Assembly: GCA_003164305.1 (NCBI GenBank)
Contig: PLSZ01000194.1
Span: 1 to 5,244 of the forward strand
Source: Acetobacteraceae bacterium
GTDB taxonomy: Bacteria > Pseudomonadota > Alphaproteobacteria > Acetobacterales > Acetobacteraceae
Length of the DNA stretch: 5,244 nucleotides
Direction: 5' to 3'
The translations under genes were made by a program, and so were the position numbers. Shown one piece after another: positions 1 through 4,935 of this stretch; positions within the stretch are counted from its first letter, which is position 1; every line of letters begins with the position of its first letter. The notes under the pieces are model-generated. The model was given only the letters and a program-made list of their open reading frames with translations. It made no database searches and had not been told where the DNA came from.

Positions 1-41
1 GCTTTCCAAGCGTGCGCCTTAAGCCGCTCGGCCATCTCTCC
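1..41 (-). tRNA. tRNA-Ser(GGA), 5' half, truncated by window edge
   Basis: Read on the minus strand from 41 down to 1, the sequence is a tRNA 5' half. It has acceptor strand GGAGAGA, the T-G linker, a D arm GCC-GAGCGGCTTAA-GGC, then anticodon stem strand CACGC and loop TTGGAAA. The anticodon GGA lies at window positions 7-5, so the tRNA reads UCC and UCU serine codons. The GGAGAG start and the CACGC/TTGGAAA anticodon arm are typical of proteobacterial tRNA-Ser(GGA). The 3' side of the anticodon stem, the long variable arm, the T arm and the CCA end lie outside the window. The gene points away from ku, so its 5' end faces the NHEJ operon. The sequence determines this call well although only half is visible. 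Confidence 0.93.
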
Positions 42-120
42 GGCGCAGAGCCGCTCCTTAGCAGACGCGCCGTCCGGAGCAAACCCGTTGCATGCCCCCG
101 CTGCTCGCGAGCCGGCCAGC

Positions 121-146
121 GGAACCGCCGCCGCCCGGAACGCGTT
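121..146 (+). promoter_or_regulatory. Candidate sigma-EcfG (general stress response) promoter of ku-ligD
   Basis: GGAAC at 121-125 is followed after exactly 17 bases by CGTT at 143-146. This matches the alphaproteobacterial EcfG consensus GGAAC-N16/17-CGTT in every specified base. Transcription would start near 152-155, giving a leader of about 15-18 nt that still contains the ribosome binding site at 158-162. The position directly in front of ku is functionally sensible: stress-inducible NHEJ under the EcfG-type sigma RpoE2 is established in Sinorhizobium meliloti. Use of this promoter here is inferred from sequence only. Confidence 0.72.
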
Positions 147-157
147 GCATCCCGGTC

Positions 158-162
158 AGGAG
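158..162 (+). promoter_or_regulatory. Ribosome binding site fixing the ku start
   Basis: AGGAG lies 7 bases before the ATG at 170. The upstream in-frame ATG at 92 has no such site, would add a Pro/Arg-rich 26-residue extension foreign to Ku proteins, and would begin upstream of the predicted transcript start. The 170 start is therefore preferred. Confidence 0.85.
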
Positions 163-169
163 AACAGCC

Positions 170-1066
170 ATGGCGCAACGGCCGATCTGGGAGGGACATC
201 TGCGGTTGTCCCTCGTCGCATGCCCGGTATCGCTCTACACCGCCACCAGCAGCGCGGGGGATATCCATTTCCATCTGATCAACCCTGACACCGGCAACCG
301 CATCCGGACCCAGACCGTCGATCCGGAAACCGGCGATGTCGATCGCAAAAATCTCGTGCGCGGCTATGAGATTGAAAAGGATCGCTATCTGCTGCTGACC
401 AACGAGGAGATCAAATCGGTCCGCCTCGAAAGCACCGAAACCATCGATATCGAGCGTTTCGTCGATGGCGCGGAGATCGATCGGATTTGGTGGAACGAGC
501 CGTATTATCTCGCGCCAGACGGCAAGGCGGGCCTCGACGCTTACGTCGTGATCCGTGACGCGATGGAAAAATCCGGCAAGGTCGCCCTCGGCCGGGTTGT
601 GATCGGCACGCGGGAACGCCTCGTCGCCATCGAGCCGCGAGGTGTGGGCATGCTGGTCACCACGCTCCGCGCGCACGATGAAATCCGCGATTCCGCGGCT
701 TTGTTCGGGTCGATCCCGAACCGCGAGCCGGATGCTCGCATGATCGCGATCGCCGAGCAGATCATCGAGCAGCAGGTCGGGCCGTTCGATCCCTCCGAGT
801 TCAACGACCGGTATGAAGATGCCCTGCGTGCCCTGATCCGTGACAAGCAGGAGGGTGGCGATGGAGGCGTGACCGCCGCGCCGCCGCGGGACGACAACGT
901 GATCGATCTGATGGAAGCGCTGCGCCGCAGCCTCGAAAAGACGGGCGGTGCCGGAACGTCCGCGAAAAGCCCCACGAAGCCCGCGGCCAAGGCAGCCGCG
1001 CGGCCGACCGCGAAGGCGACGGCGAAGTCGCGCGTCCCGGCGCGTAAACGGGCGTCCGGGCCGTGA
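170..1066 (+). CDS. ku: Ku, NHEJ DNA end-binding protein
   Basis: Prokaryotic Ku forms a ring-shaped homodimer that threads onto double-strand DNA ends, protects them and recruits LigD. The product is 298 residues, the usual size for proteobacterial Ku. It opens MAQRPIWEGHLRLSLVACPV, the standard Ku N terminus (W-x-G-x-L-x-x-x-L-V-x-x-P-V). Further family signatures are FHLINPDTGNRIR (34-46), the KNLVRGYEIEKDRYLLLTNEE segment (60-80) and the KVALGRVVIGTRERL strand/turn (137-151). The core ends near 205. It is followed by the conserved LigD-recruiting minimal C-terminal region (FNDRYEDALRALI, then NVIDLMEALRRSLE at 243-256) and a Lys/Ala/Pro-rich basic tail (265-294), typical of extended tails that add DNA affinity. 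The start at 170 rests on the AGGAG at 158-162. The stop overlaps the ligD start, so the genes form an operon and are probably translationally coupled. An EcfG-type promoter lies at 121-146. Family assignment is secure. Confidence 0.97.
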   Translation: MAQRPIWEGHLRLSLVACPVSLYTATSSAGDIHFHLINPDTGNRIRTQTVDPETGDVDRKNLVRGYEIEKDRYLLLTNEEIKSVRLESTETIDIERFVDGAEIDRIWWNEPYYLAPDGKAGLDAYVVIRDAMEKSGKVALGRVVIGTRERLVAIEPRGVGMLVTTLRAHDEIRDSAALFGSIPNREPDARMIAIAEQIIEQQVGPFDPSEFNDRYEDALRALIRDKQEGGDGGVTAAPPRDDNVIDLMEALRRSLEKTGGAGTSAKSPTKPAAKAAARPTAKATAKSRVPARKRASGP

Positions 1067-3618
1067 GCAGGCCGCCGGATACGCTGATCCGGTATCACGA
1101 AAAGCGTGACTTCTCGCGCACGCCCGAGCCCGCCGGAAAAGTCGCCAAGCCGGGCCAGGCGCTGTCGTTCGTGGTGCAGCGCCACGCCGCGCGCCGCCTC
1201 CACTACGACCTGCGCCTCGAATGGAACGGCGTCATGAAATCCTGGGCCGTCACCCGCGGCCCATCGCTCGACCCCGCCGACAAGCGCCTCGCCGTCGAGG
1301 TCGAGGACCACCCGTTGGACTACGCCTCGTTTGAGGGCACCATCCCGAAGCCGTCGTACGGCGGCGGCACGGTGCAGGTCTGGGATCGCGGCAAGTGGGC
1401 GCCGCTGGATCCCTCGACCGTCGATGCCGACCTCGCGAAGGGCGAACTGAAATTCGTATTGTCAGGAGAACGTCTTAAAGGCGGCTTCGTGCTGATCCGC
1501 ATGCGCCCGCGCCATGGCGAGTCTGACGAACACCACAATTGGCTGTTGATTAAGGAGCGCGACAGCGCGGCAACGCCGGGCGCCGGAGACGCGGTACTGA
1601 AAGCGGAAACTTCGGTGCTCAGCGGCCGGACCCTGGATGAAATCAGAACGGGGGATGAAATCGGAGCGGGCGCGGACGGGCCGGCGGCGCCTGAAAAGCC
1701 CAGGCCGGCGCGGGCGAAGCAACCAGCGAAGGCGCCAGCACGAAAACCGCGAGGTGCCGCCGACCCGATGCCGCGTTTCGTCGCGCCACAGCTTTGTAAG
1801 CTCGTGGCCACGCCGCCCACGGGCGATCTCTGGGTGCATGAACTGAAGTTGGACGGCTATCGCCTGCAACTCCGCGTCGAAGCCGACAAGCCGATCCTGC
1901 GGACGCGCACCGGCCTGGACTGGACCGATCGCTTCCCCTCGATCGCCAAAGCGGCCGAGGCCCTGCCGGATTGTTTGATGGACGGGGAGGCGGTGGCGCT
2001 GGATGCCAAGGGCCATCCCAGTTTCTCCGCGTTGCAGGCGACGCTGGCGGGCGAGCAGCGCGCGCCGATCGTTTATTTCGTGTTCGATTTATTGCATGAC
2101 GGGAAGCACGATCTGACGAACGAACCGCTGCTCGATCGCAAGCGCGCGCTTCGCGAGATCGTTCCGGATAAAGACGGTGTTATTCGTTACCTGGATCATT
2201 TCAAAGGCCCAGGACAGGCGGTTTTGTCATCGGCGTGCGAGCTGGAGATGGAGGGGATCGTTTCGAAGCGGAGCGATGCTCGTTACAGTTCGGGCCGTGG
2301 CAACTCCTGGACCAAATCGAAATGCCGCGGCCGCGACGAATTTCTTGTTGGCGGCTGGTCGAAAGATAAAAAGGGCCGGGGTCTCGGGGCATTGCTGGTG
2401 GGCGCGAACCGTAACGGCAAGTTGGTTTATCTCGGTCGCGTCGGCACCGGTTTCACTGTGAAGCTGGCGGACGATCTGCTGCGCCGGCTGTCAGCGCTGC
2501 GCGTCGCCACGTCGCCGTTCGCCGGGCGCCAGCCGGAACGGACGTCGGACGTGACCTGGACCAGCCCGAAGCTCGTCGTCGAAGTCGCTTATGGCGGCTG
2601 GACAGAAGGCGAGGGCCTGTTGCGGCACGCCAGCTTTCAGGGCATCCGGGAAGATAAGCCCGCGGTTGAGGTTGCGCCGCCCGATCTCCCGGCGAAGCCG
2701 AAGCCAGCCGTCTCCCGTCCCCTCGGAGGGAAGTTGAACATCAGCCATCCCGATAAGGTGATCTGGCCCGCGACGCCCGATACGCCGGCGGTGACCAAGG
2801 CGGACCTCGCCGCGTATTACGCGCTCTACGCCGATCTGATCTTGCAACAGATCGGCGGCCGGCCGTTGTCGATCCTGCGCGCGCCGGATGGTATCGGCGG
2901 CCAATTATTCTTTCAGCGCCATGCGATGCGCGGCCAATCGCCTCTGATCGGTTCCGTGACAGTTGAGGGCCAGGAAAAACCGTATTTAAGGGTCGATGAT
3001 GCGCCGGCGCTGGCCGCTCTGGCGCAAATCGCCGTGGTCGAACTGCACCCCTGGGGCGCGCGCGCCGATAATCCGGACATCCCCGATCGTCTCGTCTTCG
3101 ACTTCGATCCCGCCGAGGGACTGGGCTTTGACGCCGTGATCCACGCCGGGCTCGAAATGCGTCAACGCCTGAAGAAACTCGGACTGGAATCATTCGCGCG
3201 TGTCACCGGCGGCAAGGGTTTGCACGTGGTCGTGCCATTGAGCGCGCCAAAGCGAACGGCCCCTTTGGGCTGGCCGGAGGCGAAACAATTCGCCCGCCTC
3301 GTGTGCGTGATGATGGAGCGCGACTCACCACGGCTTTACACGACGACGATGGCGAAGAACGTGCGTGGCGGCAAAATATTTCTCGACTATCTGCGCAACG
3401 ATCGCACATCGACGGCGATCGCCAGTTGGTCGCCGCGAGACCGTCCAGGCGCGCCGGTCGCACGGCCGGTGGCGTGGCCGGCGGTGAAGCCTGGCCTTAA
3501 TCCCGCCGGTTGGCGGCTGCCGGGATTGTTGGGTGAAAAGCCGGCACGCGACCCTTGGGGTGACTTCGATGCCGCCGGCGGCGATCTGCGCTCCGCGATC
3601 GCGAAGGCGACCGGGTAG
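1063..3618 (+). CDS. ligD: LigD, multifunctional NHEJ DNA ligase (phosphoesterase-ligase-polymerase)
   Basis: This is the partner of Ku, which cleans, fills and ATP-dependently seals double-strand breaks. At 851 residues in PE-LIG-POL order it resembles Pseudomonas LigD (about 840) rather than mycobacterial POL-PE-LIG. The PE domain (about 10-190) has RHAARRLHYDLRLEW, with likely metal/catalytic H41, H47, D49, R51, plus R75, H83 and Y87. A Lys/Pro/Ala linker (about 205-236) follows. The ligase domain (about 237-425) has motif I KLDGYR with adenylated K262, motif III DGEAV (307-311), FVFDLLH (339-345), motif IV EGIVSKR (397-403) and motif V WTKSK (416-420). The OB fold (to about 535) ends with RHASFQGIREDK (521-532). 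The POL domain (about 558-851) has catalytic DFDP (680-683), TGGKGLH (715-721, H721) and FLDYLRN (773-779, D775). All three active sites look intact. The GTG start at 1063 overlaps the ku stop. No ATG occurs in frame until residue 58, which lies inside the PE domain, so GTG is the only sensible start. No strong ribosome binding site precedes it, consistent with coupling to ku. Confidence 0.97.
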   Translation: MSRPPDTLIRYHEKRDFSRTPEPAGKVAKPGQALSFVVQRHAARRLHYDLRLEWNGVMKSWAVTRGPSLDPADKRLAVEVEDHPLDYASFEGTIPKPSYGGGTVQVWDRGKWAPLDPSTVDADLAKGELKFVLSGERLKGGFVLIRMRPRHGESDEHHNWLLIKERDSAATPGAGDAVLKAETSVLSGRTLDEIRTGDEIGAGADGPAAPEKPRPARAKQPAKAPARKPRGAADPMPRFVAPQLCKLVATPPTGDLWVHELKLDGYRLQLRVEADKPILRTRTGLDWTDRFPSIAKAAEALPDCLMDGEAVALDAKGHPSFSALQATLAGEQRAPIVYFVFDLLHDGKHDLTNEPLLDRKRALREIVPDKDGVIRYLDHFKGPGQAVLSSACELEMEGIVSKRSDARYSSGRGNSWTKSKCRGRDEFLVGGWSKDKKGRGLGALLVGANRNGKLVYLGRVGTGFTVKLADDLLRRLSALRVATSPFAGRQPERTSDVTWTSPKLVVEVAYGGWTEGEGLLRHASFQGIREDKPAVEVAPPDLPAKPKPAVSRPLGGKLNISHPDKVIWPATPDTPAVTKADLAAYYALYADLILQQIGGRPLSILRAPDGIGGQLFFQRHAMRGQSPLIGSVTVEGQEKPYLRVDDAPALAALAQIAVVELHPWGARADNPDIPDRLVFDFDPAEGLGFDAVIHAGLEMRQRLKKLGLESFARVTGGKGLHVVVPLSAPKRTAPLGWPEAKQFARLVCVMMERDSPRLYTTTMAKNVRGGKIFLDYLRNDRTSTAIASWSPRDRPGAPVARPVAWPAVKPGLNPAGWRLPGLLGEKPARDPWGDFDAAGGDLRSAIAKATG
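1635..1670 (+). repeat. 18-bp in-frame tandem duplication in the LigD PE-ligase linker
   Basis: Two adjacent 18-bp units, 1635-1652 and 1653-1670, match at 16 of 18 positions. The two differences are A-to-G changes at 1645/1663 and 1648/1666. They encode DEIRTG followed by DEIGAG (residues 192-203), so the duplication keeps frame. It sits where the PE domain gives way to the flexible Ala/Pro/Lys linker and would lengthen that linker by six residues without touching a catalytic motif. It looks like a recent slippage or duplication event, or simple low-complexity drift. Confidence 0.8.
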
Positions 3619-3659
3619 CCACAGCATGAACGGGGAACCCGGGGCGCCCATAACGGTCT

Positions 3660-3716
3660 CGTGACCAAATCGGACCGGCCGCGGTTAAGCGCCGTGGCCG
3701 GTCCGATTTGGTCACG
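3660..3716. repeat. Large inverted repeat, 25-bp arms and 7-base loop
   Basis: The arms 3660-3684 and 3692-3716 pair at all 25 positions. Twenty-four are Watson-Crick pairs and one is a G-T (G-U in RNA) wobble at 3681/3695. The loop is TTAAGCG. The element starts 42 bases after the ligD stop. Neither side has a run of T (the right flank continues GCAACC), so it does not meet the usual intrinsic-terminator pattern, although such a stem would still protect the 3' end of ku-ligD mRNA or cause pausing. Its length and near-perfection also suit a REP-like or miniature mobile element. Confidence 0.85.
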
Positions 3717-3962
3717 CAACCAGCGGCGATGGCTCGCCAGTTCGGTGGCCCAGGCCGGCGCACAGGCCGGCCATGAAACGAACGTTCCGCGGGACTCAAT
3801 GAACACCAACGAACCGGGGGTTCGCGTCATACCAACCGGCGAAAGAAATGACCTACCGGCCACCCGTCCGTCATGCCCCGGATGGGCGGACACGAATAGT
3901 GTCAACCATGTGCCCGGTCGAACAGGGTCGAGCCCCATGGGCGCCAAGACAGTGTCGCGGAT

Positions 3963-3978
3963 TGAACGACATCGTTCA
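3963..3978. repeat. Short dyad, 7-bp arms with 2-base centre
   Basis: TGAACGACATCGTTCA has perfect 7-bp arms around a CA centre. It ends five bases before the larger inverted repeat at 3984-4077. Its size and symmetry resemble a dimeric repressor operator, but no promoter or gene start lies nearby. It may instead be the outer edge of the neighbouring palindromic element. Confidence 0.6.
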
Positions 3979-3983
3979 TTTAT

Positions 3984-4077
3984 CGTCATGGTCCGGCTCG
4001 ACCGGTCCATCGGTGTGCCCAAAATCGCTCTCACCGGCGTGATTGCGCCGATGGTCCGGTCGAGCCGGACCATGACG
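3984..4077. repeat. Imperfect 94-bp palindromic element, about 30-bp arms
   Basis: The left arm 3984-4013 pairs with the right arm 4048-4077. There are 22 perfect outer pairs, one T-T mismatch (4006/4055), then seven more perfect pairs. A further four weaker pairs (three of them G-T) extend the stem to 4017/4044. The central loop is about 26 bases. The arm core reads GTCATGGTCCGGCTCGACC, a motif style I associate from memory with dispersed extragenic repeats in alphaproteobacterial genomes, where such repeats give spurious short open frames on both strands. No transposase is present, so it would be a non-autonomous REP- or MITE-like unit. Family membership is not shown by this window alone. 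Confidence 0.8.
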
Positions 4078-4141
4078 GGGGATGGAGGGTGCGCGCCTGC
4101 TTTCCGTGCTATTTTAGCGCCCATGGGGTGGAGCCCGAGGA

Positions 4142-4160
4142 TGACGCTACGGGGGCGTCA
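4142..4160. repeat. Weak 6-bp hairpin
   Basis: TGACGC at 4142-4147 faces GCGTCA at 4155-4160 across a 7-base loop. No T-run follows on either strand. It is recorded as structure only; short GC-rich hairpins of this size occur by chance in such DNA. Confidence 0.35.
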
Positions 4161-4210
4161 CGACCGAGAGTTAATGTCAAAGCTGGCTGGTATCACACGC
4201 GGACGCTGAA

Positions 4211-4239
4211 GTTCGTGCGCATCCATCGGGCGCACGAAC
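4211..4239 (-). terminator. Candidate terminator hairpin of the 166-residue gene
   Basis: GTTCGTGCGC (4211-4220) and GCGCACGAAC (4230-4239) are perfect 10-bp arms around a 9-base loop. The hairpin lies 24 bases beyond the TAA of the minus-strand gene, where a terminator is expected. Read on the minus strand it is followed by only TT and then CAGCG, so the U-tract is poor. It may act with Rho, stabilise the 3' end, or be one more palindrome of the repeat-rich intergenic region. Confidence 0.5.
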
Positions 4240-4263
4240 ATGGTTACCGGGTCGGCGAACCCG

Positions 4264-4764
4264 TTAACTTCCCGGGTCCAGCTTTTCTTTCTCCAACTCC
4301 TCCTCGAGTTCGCGCCGGGACCCGGCACGTGGCACCCCCGGTGGAGGCGCCGGCGATTTGGCACGATCCGCGATAGCCTCCCGCGCGTTGGTGATCGCCT
4401 CGATCGCGCGTTCGACCAGAACGTGCAAATCGGTGCCGAGGGAGTCTCGCCCATGTTCCTCGAAGGCCCGAAGCACGACCGCGAACGCCGCGTCGATGGA
4501 CGGCAAATCCAGCAGCCGTTTGGCTTCCAGAACATTGTGCAATTTGGTTTCCTCGCCGCCGTCCATGCCTTCCGCCGACGCGACGGCGAGTTGCCTTGCA
4601 TCCTGTTCCAACGTGTCGAGCGCGACGCGTTTCTCCCCCGCCGAAAGCTCCGGATCGGAGACGACCTCCGACGGGTCTGAGAACGCCTTCCCCGGCTGTT
4701 CAACCTTCGGATGCGCGGCCGCGGCGGTACCGGCTTTGGCGCTCGGCCTGGTCAATGTGGTCAC
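4264..4764 (-). CDS. Conserved hypothetical protein, 166 residues, function unknown
   Basis: I do not recognise a named function. The product has a disordered N terminus (1-26, Ala/Lys/Pro-rich). A conserved-looking block AFSDPSEVVSDPELSAGEKRVAL runs from 27 to 49 and continues as LEQDARQLAVASAEGM (52-67). This pattern (F-x-x-P-x-E-V, D-x-x-L-S, K-x-x-x-L, D-A-R) recalls small proteobacterial proteins of unknown role whose block ends in a DAR-x-L helix. A helical middle follows (LHNVLEAKRLLDLPSID, then about 112-134), then a Pro-rich turn and a highly charged end, RRELEEELEKEKLDPGS. There is no signal peptide, membrane segment or enzyme motif, so a cytoplasmic helical protein is likely. The GTG start at 4764 is chosen for the AGGAGGAG nine bases upstream and because the conserved block begins shortly after. 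The reading frame stays open to 5211, but that part lies opposite the divergent gene. It converges on ligD and diverges from the 86-residue gene. No EcfG-type promoter is visible for it. Confidence 0.85.
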   Translation of the reverse strand: MTTLTRPSAKAGTAAAAHPKVEQPGKAFSDPSEVVSDPELSAGEKRVALDTLEQDARQLAVASAEGMDGGEETKLHNVLEAKRLLDLPSIDAAFAVVLRAFEEHGRDSLGTDLHVLVERAIEAITNAREAIADRAKSPAPPPGVPRAGSRRELEEELEKEKLDPGS

Positions 4765-4773
4765 GTCCCGATT

Positions 4774-4781
4774 CTCCTCCT
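4774..4781 (-). promoter_or_regulatory. Strong ribosome binding site for the 166-residue gene
   Basis: On the minus strand AGGAGGAG ends nine bases before the GTG at 4764-4762. It is the best Shine-Dalgarno match in the window. It decides a GTG start against the next candidate, TTG at codon 4. Its first four bases are also the 3' arm of the hairpin at 4778-4795. Confidence 0.85.
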
Positions 4782-4795
4782 GATCTTCATCAGGA
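4778..4795 (-). promoter_or_regulatory. Leader hairpin overlapping the ribosome binding site
   Basis: On the minus strand TCCTGAT-GAAG-ATCAGGA forms a perfect 7-bp stem with a four-base loop. The 3' arm contains the first AGGA of the AGGAGGAG ribosome binding site (4781-4778). Folding would mask half of that site in the mRNA and leave GGAG partly exposed. This could tune translation, for example with temperature, but the stem is short and regulation is only inferred. Confidence 0.5.
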
Positions 4796-4843
4796 AAACC
4801 CGGGCGGCGATCATTGGTTGCATCGGCGTGAGACCGATTGACG

Positions 4844-4859
4844 AGGATCGCGCGATCCT
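4844..4859. promoter_or_regulatory. Perfect 16-bp palindrome next to the stress promoter, operator-like
   Basis: AGGATCGCGCGATCCT is fully self-complementary. It ends five bases before the GGAAC of the EcfG-type promoter at 4865-4889, where an activator or repressor site would be placed. A second, weaker symmetry, ATCGG (4822-4826) and CCGAT (4834-4838), lies just upstream. No regulator gene is in the window, so the binding protein is unknown. Confidence 0.5.
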
Positions 4860-4864
4860 TGTCG

Positions 4865-4889
4865 GGAACCCGTGACGCGAGGCGGCGTT
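4865..4889 (+). promoter_or_regulatory. Candidate sigma-EcfG promoter of the 86-residue gene
   Basis: GGAAC at 4865-4869, a spacer of exactly 16 bases, and CGTT at 4886-4889 match the EcfG consensus in full. The start of transcription would be near 4895-4898, leaving a leader of about 40 nt with the ribosome binding site at 4925-4929. It is the second such match in the window, and both sit directly upstream of a gene in the right orientation. Confidence 0.75.
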
Positions 4890-4924
4890 GAGCCTCCGCC
4901 AGCAAAACTCTGGCAGCCTTGAAC

Positions 4925-4929
4925 AGGAG
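4925..4929 (+). promoter_or_regulatory. Ribosome binding site of the 86-residue gene
   Basis: AGGAG lies six bases before the ATG at 4936. It excludes the more upstream in-frame TTG at 4888, which overlaps the -10 element of the predicted promoter. Confidence 0.85.
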
Positions 4930-4935
4930 AATTTC

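Larger units (their letters stand above)
3619..4263. other. Gene-free convergent intergenic region rich in inverted repeats
   Basis: No credible gene lies in these 645 bases between the stop of ligD and the stop of the convergent 166-residue gene. The open frames that cross it on both strands lack ribosome binding sites and recognisable domains, and run through palindromic DNA. What it holds is structure: a 25-bp-arm inverted repeat (3660-3716), a 7-bp-arm dyad (3963-3978), a roughly 30-bp-arm inverted repeat (3984-4077), a weak 6-bp hairpin (4142-4160) and a 10-bp-arm hairpin near the end of the minus-strand gene (4211-4239). The stretch 3720-3960 shows only short imperfect symmetries, for example GTCCG at 3866-3870 facing CGGAC at 3887-3891. 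The layout resembles extragenic palindromic repeat islands that collect between convergent genes. Confidence 0.75.

Noticed and set aside
53..80. Possible minus-strand promoter for the tRNA (TTGCTC and CTAAGG-like hexamers)
   Set aside because: The hexamers are poor matches and the spacing is only about 15 bases. Too weak to annotate.
92..169. N-terminal extension of ku from an ATG at 92
   Set aside because: The added 26 residues are Pro/Arg-rich and unlike any Ku. They cover the predicted promoter, whereas the ATG at 170 has a good ribosome binding site and the expected MAQRPIWEG start.
541..1311. 256-codon open frame on the minus strand inside ku/ligD
   Set aside because: Antisense shadow in high-GC coding DNA. 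It has Arg/Ala-rich composition and no motif, and it overlaps two certain genes.
3904..3942. CCATG...CATGG symmetry with two TCGA blocks
   Set aside because: Only five outer pairs hold, with scattered matches inside. It may be a decayed palindrome, but it cannot be told from chance.
3387..4124. 245-codon minus-strand open frame across the ligD end and intergenic region
   Set aside because: It overlaps the conserved polymerase domain of LigD in antisense and reads through the inverted repeats. There is no start signal.
3661..4209. 182-codon plus-strand open frame after ligD
   Set aside because: It begins inside the left arm of the 25-bp hairpin and runs through both palindromes. It has no ribosome binding site or domain, and the arms give similar peptides on both strands, as expected of repeat DNA.
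3619..4263. CRISPR array or transposase remnant in the intergenic region
   Set aside because: There are no regularly spaced direct repeats and no recognisable transposase peptide in any frame; only inverted repeats are present.
4240..4680. 146-codon plus-strand open frame opposite the 166-residue gene
   Set aside because: No ribosome binding site. Its residue pattern is a mirror of the minus-strand gene, whose conserved block and start signals are convincing.
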